Origin: Euborellia annulipes
Taxonomy: Eukaryota; Arthropoda; Insecta; Dermaptera; Anisolabididae
DNA length: 64,000 nucleotides
NCBI GenBank assembly: GCA_023213315.1
Contig: JAKCPI010002466.1
Location: 62,001-126,000, forward strand
Direction of reading: 5' to 3'
In this document: positions 10,811 to 22,094 of the stretch, piece by piece
How positions within the stretch are numbered: position 1 is the first letter of the stretch
Layout: each line of letters opens with the position of its first letter
Position numbers and translations under genes: made by a program
The notes under the pieces: model-generated
What the model was told of the DNA's origin: nothing
The model's input: the letters and a program-made list of their open reading frames with translations, nothing else
The model's database searches: none

Positions 10811-12187
10811 AAAATCTGGTGTGACTGGCGCACAGCACACAACTTTCTCTTACCTTCGGTAATCGAAAGTTGTGTTCTGTGCTTGTCACACCAGATTTTT
10901 TGTGTCGACATGTATTTAGTTTCCGACAGTACGGTACATTCGATTTTCAAGATGTAAAATTTATAAGTATGGCAAAATATTTATATTTTGTTACCATGGC
11001 AACCATTTCTCCTATCTTTTCTATGGAGAACAAGAGTAAAGTGGTCTTCAGAAGATTTCAATCCCAAAATGAGAATATACATTTTAAAGAGAATCTAAAA
11101 AATAATTGATTTTTGAATTTAAAAAAAAATCGTTGGAGCAAATTTTGAGAAAATCGAAAAAAACTGAAAAAGTACATCAGTAAAGTACTAGTACTCTTTG
11201 GTCGTTTTTGTTCAAAAGCTTCGTGTCACGTCCCATGGGGGTGCCTAACTTAAATATAAAATTTCAACCTTCTAGCTCTTTTCGTTCTTGAGATATTTTG
11301 TTCACAGACACACAGACACACAGACAGACAGACAGACAGACACACAGACAGACCATGTCGCGAAAACCACATTTTTAGATTCAGGGGACCTCAAAACGTG
11401 TATATCCATCAAAATCTCGACATCGAATTTTTGACATGAATCCAATACTTTCTCTCTCTCTATTACTTTCTCTTACCTATGTATATATGTAATATATATA
11501 TAGAGAGAAAGTATTGGATTCATGTCAAAAATTCGATGTCGAGATTTTGATGGATCTTCACGTTTTGAGGTCCCCTGAATCCAAAAAAGTGGTTTTCGCG
11601 ACATGGTCTGTCTGTGTGTGGGTGGGTGGGTGTGTGGGTGTGTGTGTGTGTGTGTGTTCAATTTTAAGCATGAAGGAATTGAGCTAAGAGGTTGAAATTT
11701 TATATTTTAGTTAAACACCCCCGGGACCGGAAAAATAAGCTTTTAATCAAAATCGGCCAAAGAGTACTAGTACTTTACTGATGTACTTTTTCAGTTTTTT
11801 TCGATTTTCTCAAAATTTGATCCAACGATTTTTTTTAAAATTCAAAAATCAATTATTTTTTAGATGCTCTTTCAAATGTATATTCTCATTTTGCGATTGA
11901 AATCTTCTGAAGACCACTTTACTCTTGTATTTCATAGGGAAGATAGGAGAAATGGTTGCCATGGTAACAAAATATAAAAATATTTTCCCATACTTATAAA
12001 TTTTACATCTGAATTCATATGTTCCGTACTGTCATGTCGGGAACTAAATATATGTCGGCACAAAAAATCTGGTGTGACAAGCACAGAACACAACTTTCGA
12101 TTACCGAAGGTAAGAGAAAGTTGTGTGCTGTGCGCCAGTCACACCAGATTTTATATATTAACATATATATAGAGGTAAGAGAAAGTA
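10811..12187 (+). mobile_element. Element A copy A2 (outer), split by nested A3
   Basis: Bases 10811-11463 carry the 5-prime hairpin, X-box palindrome (TTACCATGGCAACC near 10992), AAGTACTAGTACT palindrome, CA/GACA microsatellite (11311-11354) and the first arm of the 3-prime hairpin. The second arm (TATTAACATATATATAG then AGGTAAGAGAAAGTA) resumes only at about 12153, after the inverted copy A3. The junction shows that A3 landed in the AT loop of this hairpin. Its frames are hairpin by-products. Confidence 0.85.
11464..12152 (-). mobile_element. Element A copy A3, nested in A2
   Basis: A near full-length copy in reverse orientation, from TACTTTCTCTTACC to GTCACACCAGATTTT. The microsatellite (11608-11659) is a mixed GT/GGGT tract, different from the one in A2. 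The X-box reads GGTTGCCATGGTAAC. Flanks are AT-rich, so any target duplication is at most 2 bases (AT or TA) and cannot be fixed. Confidence 0.88.
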
Positions 12188-12780
12188 AAAAATGTATAAA
12201 AAAAAAATCATTTATTTTAATTATGAGAATTATAAAAGCCAGTTTTTTTTTTTGTAAATTTTTGCAATATTAGCTGTCAACTTATATTTTTTTTCCTAAG
12301 TACTTAACTTACTTAACTTATAACAAGAAAGAGTAACAAAGAGATAGAAAGAGTAAGAAAAGTAAATTTTTTTATTAAATACAAAAAAATTTGTAAAATT
12401 TTTTTTTAGAAAAAGTAAAAGTACCTTTTGACCAAATACGGGGGGGGGGGAGGACTGTAAGTCTTCCTGTGGGACCTAGCGCCTCCCAGCCAGGGACGGA
12501 TTAATACCATTTTGTCGGTGGGGCGAAAGATCCAATTTACAAGAGAGCCTCTCTGGGGGATGACAATTTTTTAAATAATACCTTCAAATACTAGCACCGT
12601 TAAGGGGATTTGAAACTTAAAATTGATAGTATAAAATAAGTAAATGTAAAAATATATTGTAAAAACAAAATCATAATTTAAGTTTCAAAATTGGTTCTAT
12701 TTACATAATTTTACACAAAGACTACAAATTCTATAAAAATTATTTGTATTAATATTTTCAGTGTGAACCAGTCTTATAGA

Positions 12781-12887
12781 TTGTAATCTCATAAACGGTA
12801 GTTAAATTCTTGGTTAAATAAAAGATGTTGGTTTTAATTTTTCATTTATTTAACCAAGAATTTAACTACCGTTTATGGATTACAAAA
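12781..12887. repeat. Foldback with 32-bp perfect arms, inside M7
   Basis: Arms 12791-12822 and 12845-12876 are exact reverse complements (ATAAACGGTAGTTAAATTCT onward). Pairing extends outward with one bulge to TTGTAATC/GATTACAA. The loop is 22 bases. Confidence 0.85.
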
Positions 12888-12936
12888 ATTATTTGATCAA
12901 TACAATTATTTACGATGGCAAACAAAAGTTTCCCAA

Positions 12937-13063
12937 CATGAGCGTAGCTAGGGAGTTTGCCTGGGGGTCCATGGGACCAGCCATCCTTCGGGGGCCTGGA
13001 AGGCCCTATATTGTCTCAATCTTTCTTGGGACGGGGAGGGGGGCCCTCCCTAGTTACGCCCAA
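12937..13063. mobile_element. MITE M8, M1-like, inside M7
   Basis: CATGAGCGTAGCTAGGG and CCCTAGTTACGCCCA are inverted ends related to M1. G/C-run stems fill the interior. I do not find a matching TSD, so limits are approximate. Confidence 0.55.
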
Positions 13064-13211
13064 GATTCTTAACCAAGTTTTAATTGTACTTACAATGTTA
13101 GACATTGTCGGCTGTGCGGTCAGTCACTTAAGATTTTTTATTTTAATTTTTTTCACGAGGGGGGAAGAGGGAGACGGTCGCCCCCACCTTTAATCAGTCC
13201 CTGCTCCCAGC

Positions 13212-14590
13212 CCCTCCCCTCCTTAATTCCGCCTAAGAATAAGATCCACATTTTTGTTCAATGACCAAGTTCTACTGAACCATGGGTAGTTAATAAATGA
13301 AAGAACAATAATTATTGAATATTATTAAAACATTAACTCGGAAGCAAAAAAAATAAAACAGGATGAATAAAAATATAATATTGATAGATGTAAAGTAAAA
13401 TAAGTTCCATTCAAACTTTTATTATAACATAAGCTACTTTCTGTATCAGTTAAAAGTATAATCTCCGGTAGTCGACTCTAAGTTTAAGCGAACAACTCTA
13501 GAGGTTTGAAAGAGCTTTTAAGCTATGCAACCAGGGTGCAGGTAGATACAGGCAAAATTACTTAATTAATCAATCTTATAAAAAAAAAAGAATTTAAAAT
13601 AAATAAATTCTAAGCATTCTAGGAAGGAAGGGCTGAGTCAGAATTTTACCGAAATAATACCGAAGTTTACCTCCATGGATAGATAATGAATTTATTAGTA
13701 TCCACCCTATACCTTTCATTGAACAAAAAAACCTCTTTGCCCTTTTCTTTTCTTTATTCTTTTGCTTAATAAAGTAATTTAAATATGAATTTTTGATGTT
13801 GCCATTGCGTGAAAGGAAAAGTAAAAATACTCTAGCGGGTATTTCCTTTAAAAATAGAATAATAATTATAATCGCTTGATTATTTACTAGCTGCCTAGTT
13901 CGTATTTATGTGTAACTCTTTCTGATATATTCGATAAGCTAAGACACATTGACTCTGAATTGAAGAGAGAAGTCACACAAGAGAAATCATTCATTTCTTG
14001 TGATACTGACATAATCGAAATTTCTGTTCGTTTAGGTCTTTTTAAAAGGCTTTGGGCCTGAGAAAAAAAATTGTGGTGCGCTTCATTTTAATAAATAAAA
14101 AATTAAAAATATATTTATTTTTTTTGAAAGGACGTCTGCATAAGGCCATAAGCATAATATACAAATTCAGTCCCTTTACATATGGGATTTGAAGCACGTG
14201 CTCTCCAAGGGGCAAATATTAGTAATCGAATTGCCCTGAATGATCCTCTCCTGTGGTGTGGTTCTCTAATAGCAACTAAATAAATCCTATCATGGAATCA
14301 ATTAATTTCAAGCCAAAATATTTGCTTCAGACTCGATGAGAAACCGACGAAGGTGCAAAAGGAGATATTATTGTGTTGACAGTTTAAAATAATAGGCCTA
14401 CTTGAGAAAATTTCGTAGGTTCTCTGAGGTAAAAAAATTTTATTTTTACCTTATTCCATCTCAAAGGATCCACGGACCTAAGAAATTTTGTCAAATATAA
14501 TAAGACCTGGTACAACATTAATTAATTACAATAATACGAATGTGAATATATAGCAATGATGAAGTATTGTAAAGGGCGATGAAGTAATAA
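13212..14590. other. AT-rich stretch without recognised feature
   Basis: Mixed AT-rich sequence. A SINE-tail-like fragment (TTTAGGTCTTTTTAAAAGGC) lies near 14033 on the minus strand. No gene seen. Confidence 0.5.
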
Positions 14591-14727
14591 GAAATGCAGC
14601 TATTTTTTTTCTTATAACAATTTAATCTCCCTCAGCTGATGTTTCGGTTCCAGGTTCAGAACATCCTCAGAGCTGGTTGGTCGTCATTTTATCAAGGAAT
14701 TGTTGAAAGAAAAAATAGCTGCATTTC
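14591..14727 (-). mobile_element. Foldback element with hammerhead-like core
   Basis: Outer arms GAAATGCAGCTATTTTTT and its complement (14591-14610, 14707-14727) enclose a minus-strand motif at 14633-14675. This reads CAGCT, then CTGAGGA, T, a GTTC/GAAC stem, C, GAAACATC and AGCTG. CAGCT and AGCTG pair perfectly, forming a stem I. See findings. Confidence 0.7.
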
Positions 14728-14729
14728 TC

Positions 14730-14922
14730 ATTGGTTGCCATGGTAACAAAATAAAAATATTTTTCCATGTTTATAAATTTGACATCTTAAATTCTAATAT
14801 ATTGGCGGAAACTGAATATATGTCGACACAAAAAATCTGGTGTGACAAGTACAGAACACAACTTTCGATTACCGAAGGTAAGAGAAAGTTGTGTGCTGTG
14901 CGACAGTCACACCATATTTTTT
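14730..14922 (-). mobile_element. Element A fragment A4 (hairpin end)
   Basis: Contains the X-box palindrome (GGTTGCCATGGTAAC) and the complete hairpin end in reverse orientation. It is truncated at its other side against the foldback at 14727 and joins A5 at about 14922, so it probably inserted into, or recombined with, A5. Confidence 0.75.
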
Positions 14923-15033
14923 TGATTCAGAGGACCTCAAAACGTGTATATCCATCAAAATCTCGACATAGAATTTTTGACATGAATCCAATACTTTCTA
15001 TATATTAACCTATATAGGAAATAGAATAGTAAA
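14923..15033 (+). mobile_element. Element A fragment A5 (3-prime end)
   Basis: Starts at GATTCAGAGGACCTCAAAAC, the body just after the microsatellite, and runs to a decayed 3-prime hairpin (TACTTTCTATATATTAACC onward). It is directly joined to the inverted fragment A4. Confidence 0.7.
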
Positions 15034-15794
15034 AAGAAACGAGTAAACGCTCGAAGCAGTCAATAAATGAAAGCAAGAGCAAGAGAGAAAATAAAAACAC
15101 AGTCCTAAATTAACTAGAGTAGTAGAGTAATATTATTATTAACTAGCCTATTAAGTAGTAGCCAGGGTTTCTATCATGTCTGGTACTTCCCAAACATCAC
15201 TAACTATATATTAGCCTACCTCTAACCAACATTATCTAATTAATTAAGGTAACAAATCATTCCACCCACACACCGTATAATTCATTATTCTTGATAAATG
15301 ATATAATTTACATTTGAAATGGCGTCTATTCATTTAATAATAAAATAATAGGCTAGAAAAAATAAATTGTATAAGACATACAATTACTCAAATGGATTCT
15401 ACGTCTTTATAAGGTTCGTTAACAATTGGGGATTATTCTTTAAAGCAGTGGTTTCCAAACTTTATGTTACCAAGCCTCACTTAAAAAGATTTCATCTTAT
15501 AACGCCTCCCCCCCCCCCATACAAAAAAATTTTTAATGCTAAAAAATATAAATTTATATAAAAATATTTTTTTTTTATTTATTCTTATTTATATTAAAAC
15601 TAGCAATCATTTGGAAAATTGATCTTGGTGGCCAATATTCTACCCTTAGTGAAAAACAAAATATTTAATTTCATATTCAAAAGAATCGTTTTTCGCAGTC
15701 AAATTATTTGTTTCTATCATTTTTTTTTTCAACGATAAAATGCATAATAATTACCTTTAATAAGACTCTCAAGAGGGTGTGCTGGTTGACAGTG

Positions 15795-15975
15795 AGGTCA
15801 GGGTGGGTTACACTATATTAATTATTCACTTTGATTCACTTTAAACACAAAAAAAAAAGAGCAGCGCCTGCATCTCGGCCACGCGCTCGACTGAACGAGA
15901 GATAGACTTGTCTCTCTCTGTTTGTATAGGAATAAAACAGATGAAAATAACAATTCCCTTTTTATTAAAAGTAAA
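15795..15975. repeat. Dispersed repeat also at 26.39-26.58 kb
   Basis: GTTACACT followed by ATT-rich bases, TTCACT, a GA-rich stretch, GTCTCTCTCTGTTTGT and AATAACAATTCCC is found again at 26397-26570 in the same order. The element class is unknown. The 69-codon minus frame here is low-complexity. Confidence 0.4.
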
Positions 15976-16452
15976 AAAATACCGTTTACTCTAATCTGAC
16001 TATATTTAGAGATGGAAAAAAATGTCAACAAGTGATTTGGAATATTCCAAGGCCCTTCTTAAATAATCAAACCTTCATCACCCCTAATCAACCCTTAATA
16101 TTATAAAATAATAATCAACGCAATTTTTTGAATGTTTTCTATTTATTTGGCTTCGATTTAGCTAAAATAAATTTAAAAAACATTTTTTCAATTTTTCAAC
16201 CCCTAATTCAATCTTATCCGCCTTTGTGTTTTACACATAGTATAATTTTCTAGAATGAGTTTTTTTTGGGCCAGTGGTTTCCAAACTTTATATTACAACG
16301 CCTCCCTTAAAAATATTTAATCGTATGACGTCTCCCCCCCCCCCCATTTAACCCATTTAATAAAATAATTCAAAAACAAAAATTTTTAATATTAGAAAAT
16401 ATAAATTTATATAAAAATATAATATTTTTTTTATTTATTCATATTTATTATT

Positions 16453-16530
16453 TTAATTAAAAACTCGATGAGCCGCAGTGGCACCGTCTCTACTGATAGT
16501 GCCACTGCGGCTCATCGAGTTTTTAATTAA
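16453..16530. repeat. Perfect 32-bp inverted repeat with 14-base loop
   Basis: Arms 16453-16484 and 16499-16530 are exact complements (TTAATTAAAAACTCGATGAG onward; inner part CCGCAGTGGCAC). The loop is CGTCTCTACTGATA. It lies inside M10 in the second copy only, so it inserted after the duplication. Confidence 0.9.
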
Positions 16531-17034
16531 GGTAAACTTCCGTCCCAGAATCTTCTAAATTATTTTATTCATAAAATTAGAAATCATTTGGAAAATTGAT
16601 CTTGGTGGCCAATATTTGCTCCTCCCCTTAGACTAGTCCACGCCTCCCTAGGGAGGCGCGCCTCACAGTTTGGAAAACGCTGCTTTAAAGAGTGGAGGGG
16701 CGGAAAATGGAGAATGAATATCATATAATATTATTACGGAATGTTAAGTTATTTATGATAAACTTGTGAAAAGTAAATGTGGATTATTATAGAGATTTTA
16801 TTAACCGTTTGAAAGTCACCTCCCTTTTTGAGCTATTTGAAAAAAAGAGTGATTATTGCTTTGTTTTTTTTTTTTTAATGGTGCAAGTATAAAAATTGTT
16901 TTATTATGTCTATATATTTCCTTGAAATTTATTGGAGTATGTGTGTTTTATTATTAAAGTATCTTATTGTTAAAAAATTTGTTACTTTTCCATTGCTTTA
17001 TATAAAACTATAAATAACAATTTATATATATATA

Positions 17035-18310
17035 TTAGGGTGTCCCTTATATGGGCAAAAAAATTTTTTTTTTTAAATACCGGAACGCATACCCTCTAAT
17101 TTTTTTGAAGCTACTAAGCCTTACTTATATATGAAATTTTATTCACCTACGTTGACGTTAACCCGTGCCGACCTGCCCGCAAAGTTTTTGAAAATAGTCG
17201 TTTTTGATAATCTCTTGATATATACCTAGATTATCGCAATTAAGTAAGTATTAGGAAGACAATTAAGTAAAAACAAACAAAAAACACCTCAAAAGCCCTT
17301 TAGGGGTTTTTTGAAATTCGGGGCCCTTAGCCCGAAATCGCCACTTTGGAAAAAATGCATTTTTTTAATTAAATTTTTGACTTTCTTTAATTACGTTTAA
17401 ACGAGATGAGATATCAATTAGCTCTCTTCGTTAAAAGTTTCTTTAAATAAATATCTCGAAAATGATTTCAGGGTTTTTTGAAATTCGAATCCTAAACCTG
17501 TATTTTGGATAAAGTTTCTACCGTAGGCTCTAGTTGAAATATTTTGAAAATTAAAATATGAAAATAAAACACTCGGTTATTGGTTCCAAGTTATTTATTA
17601 ATTATAAATCAACACTAATTAAGTATTTTGGCACTAATATTTATATTTAATAGTGGAAGATCATAATTATTTTTTTTAAACTTTGAGTCTCTTGGGGCAC
17701 CTCAAGATATTCTCGTATTAAGAAATAAAAATAGGGGGTAAATAGTCACATTATGGAACAACTTTTCCAGGGTAGCCCGTTTTGAAATTCGAAAAAAAAT
17801 TTCACTCCACCCTATTAGTCATATCCCGAGACGCCGCCCGTCAGGGCCTAGCGGAGGTTGGTTTGCCGAAGGCAACCCTACCGTCGCTAATTCTTTCTAT
17901 ATTTCATTAAAAGTGATATTTCGGCGACGACAACAAGACATCATGAGGCATATAAAAATTATTTTTGAAACATTCTTTTTAACTCACCACTCTCTTCTCA
18001 CGAATGTCCCTCTTTTTCGTTATTTTATAAATCCACTGAAGAAGGAGTGCCAATAAGCCTCCGAAACATTTGGAAATATTACCTTATGTTTAATAAAAAA
18101 TTGCTGATTACTAAACAAACAGAGTACAACAGACAAATAGAGCGAGGGCGTCAACTCTATCCGCACAGCTTGTATGGCCATGTTTCGGAGCTAGTCGGCA
18201 CGGGTTGCAGTGCCCCAAATATGCTAAAATTTTATTTGTGAGTATTTTAGGGGCAAATGAAAAAAACAGGCCCTATGGTTCCAAAATAAATACTTTGAAA
18301 ATAAGGGACA

Positions 18311-18314
<4 letters not shown>
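17035..18314. mobile_element. 1.28-kb element with GGTGTCCCTTAT inverted ends
   Basis: TTAGGGTGTCCCTTAT at the left and ATAAGGGACACCAA at the right are inverted. Both sides are flanked by (TA)n, so the TSD cannot be read. The interior has a GC-richer patch (17830-17885) and, at 18032-18074, a hammerhead-like unit: CTGAAGA, A, a GGAG/CTCC stem, GAAACAT, with TCCA/TGGA flanks. No transposase is recognised. The superfamily is unknown. Confidence 0.6.

Positions 18315-18368
<54 letters not shown>
18313..18368. repeat. (TA)n microsatellite
   Basis: About 28 AT dinucleotide units immediately following the right end of the 1.28-kb element. Confidence 0.95.
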
Positions 18369-18370
<2 letters not shown>

Positions 18371-18386
18371 TTTATGTATACATTTT

Positions 18387-18480
18387 AGCCCTGAAGATGA
18401 CCTCTATCTAGACCGAAACGTCGGCCCTATAAAAAATATTTAAAGGCTGCCAGTCTCTGCTCCTGTAACCCTTCCTTGAT
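18387..18480 (+). repeat. Partial hammerhead-like element end
   Basis: AGCC, CTGAAGA, T, a 16-base segment, GAAACGTC, then GGCC reads as in the foldback elements. The GCC/GGC stem I is kept, but the putative stem II (GACC...GACC) does not pair, so this copy has decayed. Unlike the others, no inverted second arm is visible. Confidence 0.5.
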
Positions 18481-18600
18481 ACAACTTTATTTTTTTTAAA
18501 CACTCACTTTTTTCTCATTCGCACTCACACACACATTCATACAGTTCACTCAGGCCAAGCAACTCAGGCCATATAGGACTATAACCGTTATTGAATATAC

Positions 18601-18842
18601 GGACCCTGTTACGCATTAGTGTGTCAAGCGCCAGCTACCGAGTTTTGAGAAAATTAACATTAAAGTTTTTTGTTTTTATTGGATTATATTAAATTTATTT
18701 TGTCGATTGTGCAAGTAACATTAAATATAAATTTTTTTAGAACATATTTCATAAAAAAATACTATTAATTTGAAACAATATTCCGTGCTTAACTCAATTT
18801 TAAATTTTTTGACGCTTGACTCACTAATGCATAACAGGGTCC
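18601..18842. mobile_element. Palindromic MITE, GGACCCTGTTACGC family, copy 1
   Basis: Ends GGACCCTGTTACGCATTAGT and the reverse complement of CACTAATGCATAACAGGGTCC form terminal inverted repeats of about 33 bases (outer part shown only). The interior is AT-rich and shared with the copies at 35.3, 48.2 and 63.3 kb. The flanks are AT-rich, and a TA-type target is possible. Confidence 0.8.
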
Positions 18843-19436
18843 ATATATAATTGCGGTCCAGGCATTCTTATTTAAGCCATTTGGTACAACTTAACACCAA
18901 CAACTACAATATTAAGATTATTATAATTGACATTTGTCAACAACTCAATTCTTTCAACCACGGGCACATATTTATCCTTTAAAAAGAAATGTAAATTTCT
19001 GTTTTATTAGTTGGTCAAGAATTTAAAAAAAAAAGTAAAGTCCCTTAATTTAAAGAGCGAGGGAACATTTATTTACTTACTCTCTCTCTCTCTCTCTCTG
19101 AAAAGTATTTGGGGCAATGCATCAGTCAGTGCAAGCAATTTAATCTAAAGTTATTTTGCCTTGCTTTTTATTAAACAACTTTATTAGTTGCCTGCTACAT
19201 ACACATTGGCTGGCCCAACTTTAAAAGTTTATCTCATCTTCTTATATTTATTATTGGGGGGGGGGGGGGTAGAGGGGAAATCTCACTAAAGATGTTGATC
19301 GAATCGTTCAATTATTATGGAATTCAGGCGAATAAAAAGATTATTGTGTTTAAATATGAATATTTAGATTTAATAATTTAATTTTAAAGGTAAATTTATT
19401 CACATAAAATTTAATGCATATATTTTTGTTACATTT
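18843..19436. other. AT-rich spacer with short tandem repeats
   Basis: (CT)n at 19080-19099 and a G run at 19255-19269. No gene seen. Confidence 0.55.
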
Positions 19437-20290
19437 TACTTTCTCTTGTTAGCTATATATAAGTTGATATATATAGAGAAAGTATTGAATTCTTGTCAAA
19501 AATTCTATGTAGATATTTTGTTGGATATACACGTTTTGACGTCTCATGAATCCAAAAAAGTGGTTTTCACAACTTGGTCTGTGTGTCTGTGTTCAATTTA
19601 AAGCATGAAGGAATTGAGCTACGAGGTTGAAATTTTATATTTAAGTTAGACACCCCCCAGGAGCGTGAAAATAAGATTTTAAACAAAATCGGCCAAAAGG
19701 TACTTGTTCTTTACTGATGTTCGAAATTTTGATGAAAAAACACGTTTTGAGGTTCCCCGGGTCCAAAAAAGTGGGTCTCGTAAATTGGTCTGTCTGCCTG
19801 TGTGTGTGTGTCTGTATGTACGAATAAAATATTTTAAAATGAAAGAGCTAGGAGGTTGAAATTTTATTTAAGTCAGATACCTCCCTGAGCCGTAACACAA
19901 AGCTTTTAAATAAAATCGGCCAAAAAGTACTAGTACTTAACCGATGTATTTTTTAGTTTTGTTTTTTAGAATTTTCAAGAAATTCGCTCTAGCAATTTTG
20001 ATTAAAATTCAAAAAACAATTATTTTTTAGATGCTCTTTAAAATGTATATTCTCAATTTCCCCTCAAAATTGTTTGAAGACTCACTTTGTACCATAGGAA
20101 AGATAGAACAAATGGTTGCCATCACAACAAAATATAAGTATTTTCCCATGTTTATAAATTTTACATCTTGAATTCAAATGTACCGTACTGTCGGAAACTA
20201 AATATATGTAGACCCAAAAAATCTGGTGTGACAAGCACAGAACATAACTTTAAATTACCGGAAATGCCACCAGTCACACCAATTTTTTTT
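19437..20290 (-). mobile_element. Element A, two partial copies joined (A6)
   Basis: Reverse orientation. 19437-19725 runs from the 3-prime hairpin to CTTTACTGATGT. Then 19726-20290 restarts inside the body (CACGTTTTGAGGTTCCCCGG) and runs to the 5-prime hairpin (CAGTCACACCAATTTT). The body segment between the microsatellite and the TACTAGTAC palindrome is thus present twice. The X-box has decayed to GGTTGCCATCACAAC. Confidence 0.75.
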
Positions 20291-21092
20291 TATTTTCTAA
20301 TGCTTCTCTTGACTTCGAGGGCTCCCCTCCCCTCCCTATCACTTTTAATTATTTGAGATAGACCATGTCATTTAAATTAAAAATAATGAAATTAGCGTAA
20401 ATAAGCTAAATTATAACAAATAAATACAAAAAGTCTAATTATACTGTCTGTTTGGTCAATCTAAATGGTATATGTCCCATATCACGTCATTTGGGCGAGT
20501 TCTGTTTAAGTCTGGCAAATGAGTAAAGTTAAAGACTTTATGGCCTAAGATGCCGAAAAGATTTTAAAAAAATCTATTAAAAAAATTTTCCAATCTCAAA
20601 TAGTCCAATATTTATCAAAATTAATTTAAAACTTCAATATATAAAATCAATTAAATAGTAGAAGGCCCTTTTGTCTTTTTTTAATGCTATCCTATTTTAT
20701 ATTTAAATAAACTTACGAGGACGGTATTTAGGAGATAAATCAAGAGTAGAAAAGATCGATCTGGTGACATTTAATATAAACCAAAAGAGCGAGAGAGAGA
20801 GAGAGAGTCTTTAGGAACTACTTTGAGAGAGAAGAAGACTAAAGGTCAATGAATAGAAATTAAATATTTAAAAGGCACATTATCCTCCTACTTTGCCCTA
20901 ACTTTAAAGTAACGTTTTATTTTTTTTAGTATCAAGATTTTGTTCTCTCTCTTGTTGTAAAGTTTATATAAATAAATAATGCACTAAACATTTTGCGAAA
21001 GGATTATTATTATTATTACCGGTATTATTATTATTGTTCTGAAGAGAGAGAGAGAGAGAGAGAAATATATACATATTAAATAAAATTTTTTG
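20291..21092. other. AT-rich spacer with SINE-tail fragment
   Basis: GGCCTAAGATGCCGAAAAGA near 20542 is the SINE tail phrase. (GA)n runs lie at 20788-20806 and 21044-21062, and (TTA)n at 21003-21030. No gene seen. Confidence 0.55.
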
Positions 21093-21240
21093 AAATCTGG
21101 TGTGACTGGTCTTAACTTCGATAATCGAAATCTGTGTTCTGTGCACCAGACTTTTTGTGTCAACATATGTTTAGTTTCCGCCGATATATTAGAATTAAAG
21201 ATGTAAACTTTATAAACAGAAAATTTATAAACAGAAAATT

Positions 21241-21488
21241 AGCCCAAGGGACTTGGAGTAGTTGGTAGCGTGCCTACCTTCTATACCGAACGTCTCGGGT
21301 TCGGACCCCAGGCAGTCCGATAATTTTATTTAAGGCATTTGGATACCAAATGACTTAAATAAAAATGCCTGGACCCCACAATTGATATATTAAACATACT
21401 GATTATCGTAAAAAGTCTTAAATGGCCTCAGTTGCCGAAAAGACTGTGTGAATGTGTGTGTGAATGTGAGTGTGAATGAGAAAAAAAA
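21241..21488 (+). mobile_element. Full-length tRNA-derived SINE S1
   Basis: The head resembles a tRNA, with GGAGTAGTTGGTAGCGTGCC at the A-box position and GGGTTCGGACCCC at the B-box. Then follow the TTGGATACCAAATGAC central palindrome, GGCCTCAGTTGCCGAAAAG, a TGTGAATG-rich tail and poly(A). An 11-bp TSD, aacagaaaatt, lies at 21230-21240 and 21489-21499. It is non-coding and would be Pol III-transcribed and mobilised by a LINE in trans, as known for SINEs. Confidence 0.9.
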
Positions 21489-21844
21489 AACAGAAAATTT
21501 TCTTACCATGTCAACCATTTCTCTAGTCTTTCCTATGAAGTACTAGAGGTTCTTCAAACAATTTTGAGAGCAAAATGAGAATATACATTTGAAAGAGCAT
21601 CTAAAAAATAATTGATTTTTGAATTTTAATCAAAATCGTTAGAGCGAATTTTGAGAAAATCGAAAAAAAGTGAAAAAGTACATCAGTAAAGTACTAGTAC
21701 TCCTTGGCCGATTTTGATTAAAAGCTTATTTTCATGCTCCCGGGGGGTGTTTAACTTAAATATAACATTTCAGCCTCATGGCTCAATTCCTTCATGCTTT
21801 AAATTGAACCCAGACAGATCATGTCGCGAAAACCACTTTTTTGG

Positions 21845-22094
21845 CCCACGGGGCTTGGAGTAGTTGGTAGCGTGCCTACCTTCTATACCGAACGTCGCGG
21901 GTTCGGACCCCAGGCAGTCCGATAATTTTATTTAAGGGATTTGGATACCAAATGACTTAAATAAAAATGCCTGGACCCCAATATGTATAATAATCATTAA
22001 CGGATATCGTTTAAAGTCTTAAATGGCCTAAGTTGCCGAAAAGACTGTGTGAATGAGTGTGTGAATGTGAGCGTGAATGAGAAAAAGTGTGAAT

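Larger units (their letters stand above)
12491..13203. mobile_element. hAT-like element M7
   Basis: Ends CAGGGACGGATTAAT and TTAATCAGTCCCTG are inverted. The perfect 8-bp TSD ctcccagc is at 12483-12490 and 13204-13211. It contains a separate 32-bp-arm foldback (12781-12887) and a smaller MITE (M8). No transposase frame is visible, so this is non-autonomous. Confidence 0.82.
15446..16682. mobile_element. hAT-like element M10 with partial internal duplication
   Basis: Ends CAGTGGTTTCCAAACTTT and CAGTTTGGAAAACGCTG are inverted. The perfect 8-bp TSD ctttaaag is at 15438-15445 and 16683-16690. A second left end, same 18-mer, occurs at 16272, and the following 350 bases repeat the 15446-15650 stretch, including AATCATTTGGAAAATTGATC. 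So two copies share one outer TSD, or the left half was duplicated. No transposase is visible. Confidence 0.8.

Noticed and set aside
12019..12273. Recurring peptide with KIWCDKHRTQLSITEGKRKLCAV seen at 12.0, 14.7, 28.1, 36.8, 41.4 and 52.2 kb (core WCDKHRTQLS)
   Set aside because: It is the translation of the Element A hairpin, appears on either strand according to element orientation, and is broken in many copies. It is structure-driven, not coding.
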